A stretch of 64,000 bases of DNA from Streptomyces sp. Alt3 (lineage in GTDB: Bacteria > Actinomycetota > Actinomycetes > Streptomycetales > Streptomycetaceae), in NCBI RefSeq assembly GCF_030719215.1, contig NZ_CP120983.1:6696001-6760000 (forward strand), given 5' to 3'. Below are positions 60,335-64,000 of the stretch, piece after piece. The notes below the pieces were generated by a model. That model saw nothing but the letters and a program-made list of their open reading frames with translations. It was not told the origin of the DNA and searched no databases. How positions within the stretch are numbered: position 1 is the stretch's first letter; the number at the start of each line of letters is the position of its first letter. The translations under genes were made by a program, and so were the position numbers.

Positions 60335-60394
60335 ACCTCTGAGGGGCACTGGGGATCGGCCCCGGCCAGGAACGTACGACCGGAAGGAACCCGA

Positions 60395-61666
60395 ATGACA
60401 GGGGAGCGGCGGCGCACAGCCGTGGTGGGCAGCGGGGTGGCGGGACTCACCGCGGCGCACGTCCTGGGCAAGGCGCACGACGTGACGCTCGTCGAGGCGG
60501 ACGGACGCGCCGGAGGTCACGCGCACACCCACGACCTGACCTCGTCGGACGGCCGGACGCACCGCGTCGACTCGGGGTTCATCGTGCACAACCGGCGGAC
60601 GTACCCGAACCTCCTCCGGCTCTTCGGCGAACTCGGAGTGGCCACGCAGGAGTCCGAGATGAGCATGTCCGTGCGCTGCGAAGGGTGCGGACTCGAGTAC
60701 GCGGGCGCCCGGGGCGCCGCCGGGCTGTTCGCCCGGCCGGGGTCCGTCGTCCGCGGCCCGTACCTCCGGATGCTGACCGAGGTGCCGCGGTTCCACCGGG
60801 CGGCCCGGGCGCTGCTCGCCATGCCGGAGGGGACCGCGGGCATGACTCTGGGGGAGTTCGCGGCCCGCGGGCGGTTCTCGCCCTACTTCTGCGCGCACTT
60901 CCTCACCCCGATGGTCTCCGCCGTGTGGTCCTGCGACCCGGTGACCGCCATGCGCTACCCCGCCCGCTACCTCTTCCGCTTCCTGCAGCACCACGGGATG
61001 CTCACCATCGGTGACTCGCCGGTCTGGCGGACCGTCACCGGAGGGTCGCGCGAGTACGTCGACCGGATCGTCAAGCAGGTGCACTCCGTGCGGACGGCCA
61101 CCCCGGTCAGGACGGTCCGCAGGCACAGCGACGGCGTGGAGATCGTCACCGAGGACGGGACCACCGAGGAGTACGACGCCGTGGTCCTCGCCACCCACCC
61201 CGACCAGGCGCTCCGGCTGCTCGCCGACCCGACCGAGGAGGAGCGCCGGACGCTCGGGGCGTTCCGCTACTCCCGCAACCCGACGCTCCTGCACACCGAC
61301 ACCACGCTGCTGCCCCGCAGCCGGGGGGCCGCGGCCTCCTGGAACTACCTGATGCCGTCGTGTGCCGCCGACGCCGACCGGGTCACCGTCAGCTACGACA
61401 TGAACCGCCTCCAGAGGCTGGACGCCCCCGAGCGGTTCGTCGTCACGCTGAACGGCGCCGACCGGGTCGACCCGGACCGCGTACGCGCCCGGATGGTGTA
61501 CGAACACCCCGTCTTCACCCCGGAGTCGGTCGCCGCCCAGGCCCGGCTGCCCGCGCTCTCGGGGCCGGTCACCGCCTACGCCGGGGCCTACCACGGCTGG
61601 GGGTTCCACGAGGACGGCTGCCGTTCGGGGGTCGAGGCGGCAGCGGCGCTGGGGGTGGCCTGGTGA
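60395..61666 (+). CDS. FAD-dependent oxidoreductase (amine oxidase-like), Rv0449c-type
   Basis: A 423-aa NAD(P)/FAD-binding protein with GxGxxG motif VVGSGVAGLTAAHVLG (about 9-24), Glu-ending beta-2 (VEADGRAGGHAHTH), and a C-terminal FAD segment GAYHGWGFHEDGC. It belongs to the amine-oxidase-like group found next to DUF1365 and CFA synthase genes. In Rhodobacter related genes act on membrane unsaturated lipids in singlet-oxygen response. GGAAGGAAC precedes ATG 60395. Stop overlaps the DUF1365 start by 4 nt. Confidence 0.9.
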   Translation: MTGERRRTAVVGSGVAGLTAAHVLGKAHDVTLVEADGRAGGHAHTHDLTSSDGRTHRVDSGFIVHNRRTYPNLLRLFGELGVATQESEMSMSVRCEGCGLEYAGARGAAGLFARPGSVVRGPYLRMLTEVPRFHRAARALLAMPEGTAGMTLGEFAARGRFSPYFCAHFLTPMVSAVWSCDPVTAMRYPARYLFRFLQHHGMLTIGDSPVWRTVTGGSREYVDRIVKQVHSVRTATPVRTVRRHSDGVEIVTEDGTTEEYDAVVLATHPDQALRLLADPTEEERRTLGAFRYSRNPTLLHTDTTLLPRSRGAAASWNYLMPSCAADADRVTVSYDMNRLQRLDAPERFVVTLNGADRVDPDRVRARMVYEHPVFTPESVAAQARLPALSGPVTAYAGAYHGWGFHEDGCRSGVEAAAALGVAW

Positions 61667-62388
61667 ACAGCGCCCTCTACCCGTGCACCATCACCCATGT
61701 GCGGACCGCGCCCCGCAGGTACGCCCTGCGGCACCGCACCTATCTCTGGCTCATCGACCCGGACCGCCCGCCCGAGCTGCCGGCGCTCCTGCGCCCGCTG
61801 GCCGGCTTCGACGCCCGTGACCACTTCGGCGGCACGGCGCCCACCGTCCGCGCCGGTCTCGAACGGTTCCTGCGCAGCCGGGGGGTCGACCTCGCCGACG
61901 GCACCGTCACCATGCTCACCCAGGCCCGGGTCCTGGGCCACGTGTTCAACCCCCTGACCGTCTACTGGTGCCACCGTCCCGACGGCAGCCCGCTGTGCGT
62001 GGTCGCCGAGGTGCACAACACCTACGGGGAACGCCACTGTTACCTGCTGCGGCCGGACGCCGCGGACCGGGCCTGGACCCGCAAGGACTTCTACGTCTCG
62101 CCGTTCTTCCCGGTGGACGGCGACTACCGCATGCGGCTGCCCGAACCGGACCGGCGGCTGAGTCTGACGGTCCACCTGGAGCGCGAGGGCGCACGCCCGT
62201 TCACGGCGACCGTCAACGGCACCCGGCGCCCCGGCACGCCCGCCCAGCTGCTGAGGCTGTTCCTCCGTCACCCCTTCTCCACCGCGGTCGTGTCCGCCGC
62301 CATCCGGCTGCACGGCATCCGGCTGTTCCTGCGCCGGCTGCCCGTACAGCCCCGTCCCTCACACCACACCCAGGAAGGCATGCAGTGA
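61663..62388 (+). CDS. DUF1365 family protein
   Basis: A 241-aa protein starting VNSALYPCTITHVRTAP, with the typical VLGHVFNPLTVYWCHRPDG and KDFYVSPFFPVDGDYRM segments (given in part). Always found with the FAD oxidoreductase and CFA synthase genes. GTG 61663 overlaps the upstream stop (GTGA). It may bind or transfer a lipid intermediate; no catalytic residue can be named with confidence. Its stop overlaps the next start. Confidence 0.92.
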   Translation: MNSALYPCTITHVRTAPRRYALRHRTYLWLIDPDRPPELPALLRPLAGFDARDHFGGTAPTVRAGLERFLRSRGVDLADGTVTMLTQARVLGHVFNPLTVYWCHRPDGSPLCVVAEVHNTYGERHCYLLRPDAADRAWTRKDFYVSPFFPVDGDYRMRLPEPDRRLSLTVHLEREGARPFTATVNGTRRPGTPAQLLRLFLRHPFSTAVVSAAIRLHGIRLFLRRLPVQPRPSHHTQEGMQ

Positions 62389-63719
62389 AGGTGCCCACCT
62401 CTCCCACCTCGCCCACTTCTCCCACCTCGCCCGTCGCGCCCGCACGCAGCGGCACGATCCCGGCCCAGACGCGGGCCGCCACGACCCCCCTTGCCGGGGT
62501 GGACCCGGCCCGATGGCCCGATGTCGCCGCCCAGCCACGGGCCTCCGGGATCAGGACGGCCGTGGCCGAACGGCTCGTACGGCACGCGCTGTCCCGGCTG
62601 CCGCTGCGTGCCCGCCTCGCCGGCCGCGACAGCATCGGGCTGGGCGGCCCGCTCATGGAGATCCGCCGGCCCGACGCGTTCTTCCGGCGGATCGGCGCGG
62701 GCGGGCTCGTCGGCTTCGGCGAGTCGTACATGGCCGGGGAGTGGGACTCGCCCGACCTCGTCGGGGTGCTGAGCGTCCTCGCCGGGAACGCGGCGGACCT
62801 CGTCCCCGCACCGCTGCAGAAGCTGCGGAGCCTGTGGGCCCTGCGGCAGCCCGCCTCGCAGGCCAACACCCCCGAGGGCTCACGCGACAACATCAGCCAT
62901 CACTACGACCTGTCGAACGACCTCTTCGCCCTGTTCCTCGACGACACGCTGACCTACTCCTCGGCCGTCTTCCGCGGCTTCCCCGCGGAGCACGACCTGC
63001 TGCCCGCCGCCCAGCACCGCAAGATCGACCTGCTGCTGGACCTGGCCGGCGTGGGTCCCGGCACCGAGCTGCTGGAGATCGGCACCGGCTGGGGCGAACT
63101 CGCGCTCCGCGCCGCCGCGCGGGGAGCCCGCGTCACCACCCTCACGCTCTCCCGCGAACAGCAGGAGCTTGCCAGGGGCCGGATCCGCGAGGCCGGCCAC
63201 GAGGACCGGGTCGACGTGCGGCTCTGCGACTACCGGGACGTCACCGGGGAGTACGACGCGATCGTCAGCGTCGAGATGATCGAGGCCGTCGGCGCGGAGT
63301 TCTGGCCGGTGTACTTCCGGACCCTGGAGCGCTGCCTCGCCCCCGGCGGCCGCGTCGCACTCCAGGCCATCACCATGCCGGACGACCGGATGCTCGCCAG
63401 CCGCAGCACCTACACCTGGATCCAGAAGTACATCTTCCCGGGCGGACTCCTCCCCTCCACCGAGGCGGTCGAACGCGTCACCACCGCCCACACCGGACTG
63501 CGGACGAGGCAGCGCAGCACCTTCGGCATGCACTACGCCGAGACCCTGAGGCTGTGGCGGGAACGGTTCGAGGAGCGGGCCGCCCAGGTCGACGCGCTCG
63601 GCTTCGACGCGACCTTCCGCCGTATGTGGACCTTCTACCTCGCCTACTCCGAGGCCGGATTCCGGTCCGGTTACCTCGATGTGCAGCAGCTTCTCCTGAC
63701 CCGTGAGGACACCGCGTGA
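62385..63719 (+). CDS. cyclopropane-fatty-acyl-phospholipid synthase family protein
   Basis: A 444-aa SAM-dependent methyltransferase acting on unsaturated acyl chains in phospholipids. SAM motif LLEIGTGWGEL is near residue 230, after HYDLSNDLF and TYSSAVF. A Thr-Ser-Pro repeat (TSPTSPTSPTSP) forms an unusual N-terminal tail. GTG 62385 overlaps the DUF1365 stop, with AGGAAGG six bases upstream. M. tuberculosis ufaA1 occupies the same place in the SigK operon. The product may be a methyl-branched or cyclopropanated fatty acid. Confidence 0.93.
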   Translation: MKVPTSPTSPTSPTSPVAPARSGTIPAQTRAATTPLAGVDPARWPDVAAQPRASGIRTAVAERLVRHALSRLPLRARLAGRDSIGLGGPLMEIRRPDAFFRRIGAGGLVGFGESYMAGEWDSPDLVGVLSVLAGNAADLVPAPLQKLRSLWALRQPASQANTPEGSRDNISHHYDLSNDLFALFLDDTLTYSSAVFRGFPAEHDLLPAAQHRKIDLLLDLAGVGPGTELLEIGTGWGELALRAAARGARVTTLTLSREQQELARGRIREAGHEDRVDVRLCDYRDVTGEYDAIVSVEMIEAVGAEFWPVYFRTLERCLAPGGRVALQAITMPDDRMLASRSTYTWIQKYIFPGGLLPSTEAVERVTTAHTGLRTRQRSTFGMHYAETLRLWRERFEERAAQVDALGFDATFRRMWTFYLAYSEAGFRSGYLDVQQLLLTREDTA

Positions 63720-64000
63720 ACACCTTTACCGACACCCCGGGAACCGGAGCGGCGCAGCGGATCGCGCCGGTCGTCGAGCAGTTCCTCGGCGGCCCGCCGC
63801 CGGTCAGGATCAGGATGTGGGACGGCAGCGAGACCGGCCCCGAGGACGCCCCCACGGTGCACGTGCGTTCCCGCCGCGCTCTGCGCCGACTGCTGTGGCA
63901 GCCGGGCGAACTCGGCCTCGCAGAGGCCTACATCACCGGTGACATCGACATCGCCGACGACCTCGCGGAGGGGCTGCGCGCCATGCGCCGCGCGTCACGG
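63716..64000 (+). CDS. second CFA-synthase family protein, N-terminal part (runs off window)
   Basis: GTG 63716 overlaps the preceding stop by 4 nt (GTGA) and opens a frame to the end of the window, 95 codons. The sequence VHVRSRRALRRLLWQPGEL (in part), then LAEAYITGDIDIADDLAEGL, is the N-terminal module of CFA synthases that precedes the methyltransferase domain. A frame starting at 63703 overlaps it but ignores the coupled start and has no family similarity. A tandem CFA gene is not present in the M. tuberculosis SigK operon. Confidence 0.9.
   Translation, partial: MNTFTDTPGTGAAQRIAPVVEQFLGGPPPVRIRMWDGSETGPEDAPTVHVRSRRALRRLLWQPGELGLAEAYITGDIDIADDLAEGLRAMRRASR

Noticed and set aside
62391..62440. 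Repeat array (TSP codons) as CRISPR or mobile repeat
   Set aside because: It is in frame, short, and encodes a Thr-Ser-Pro tail of the CFA synthase.
63703..63942. Alternative frame at the end of the window
   Set aside because: The frame from GTG 63716 overlaps the upstream stop and carries CFA-synthase sequence; the alternative does not.

Overview
The window is chromosomal DNA from a Streptomyces-type actinomycete. Evidence: very high G+C with strong third-position bias, many GTG starts, two chaplins, an MshC mycothiol ligase, a complete Pup-proteasome locus, a gyl-type glycerol operon, F420-type oxidoreductases and the PafBC pair. Gene content and order resemble the S. coelicolor region around SCO1620-SCO1675 (from memory, not searched). 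No integrase, transposase, phage gene or CRISPR array was seen, so this is core chromosome rather than an island.

Layout. 1-1110: C-terminus of a secreted alpha-L-arabinofuranosidase facing a tRNA-Leu(GAG) across a shared terminator. 1295-4869: M20 peptidase, short chaplin chpH, long sortase-anchored chaplin chpC, two small conserved genes. 4936-11407: a degenerate RecD-like protein coupled to an aldo/keto reductase, an F420-type LLM oxidoreductase, a ferritin-like protein and CorA. 11460-15058: phosphatase, DUF3090, SCO1664-family and mshC genes. 15147-20171: PAC2 protein, an L-fuconate dehydratase/SDR pair with its GntR repressor and matching operators, and a decayed LLM pseudogene. 20297-25303: gylR-glpF-glpK-glpD. 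25543-31851: metH, a HAD phosphatase and an orphan solute-binding lipoprotein. 31930-36931: response regulator, RecB-type Fe-S nuclease, site-2 protease, TrmI, secreted protein and ferredoxin. 37173-50380: ARC, Dop, Pup, PrcB, PrcA, then a LacI/MFS pair, then PafA, two FKBPs, PafB and PafC. 50418-56218: zinc ribbon, small membrane protein, TatA, TatC, lipid kinase and a HelY-type helicase. 56299-64000: SPW protein, ADP-ribosylglycohydrolase, fasciclin lipoprotein and sulfite-oxidase-like protein. These face an FAD oxidoreductase, DUF1365, CFA synthase, CFA synthase operon that runs off the end.

How the parts connect. ARC, Dop, Pup, PrcBA and PafA form the pupylation-degradation machine. PafBC is the DNA-damage activator in the same cluster. 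A near-consensus PafBC-dependent (RecA-NDp-type) promoter sits directly before the RecB-type nuclease and its co-transcribed response regulator, tying a second cistron pair in the window to that regulator. The last 7 kb places fasciclin and FAD-oxidoreductase/DUF1365/CFA genes side by side. In M. tuberculosis these two gene sets are separate parts of the SigK regulon, so a SigK-like sigma/anti-sigma pair probably lies just beyond position 64000.
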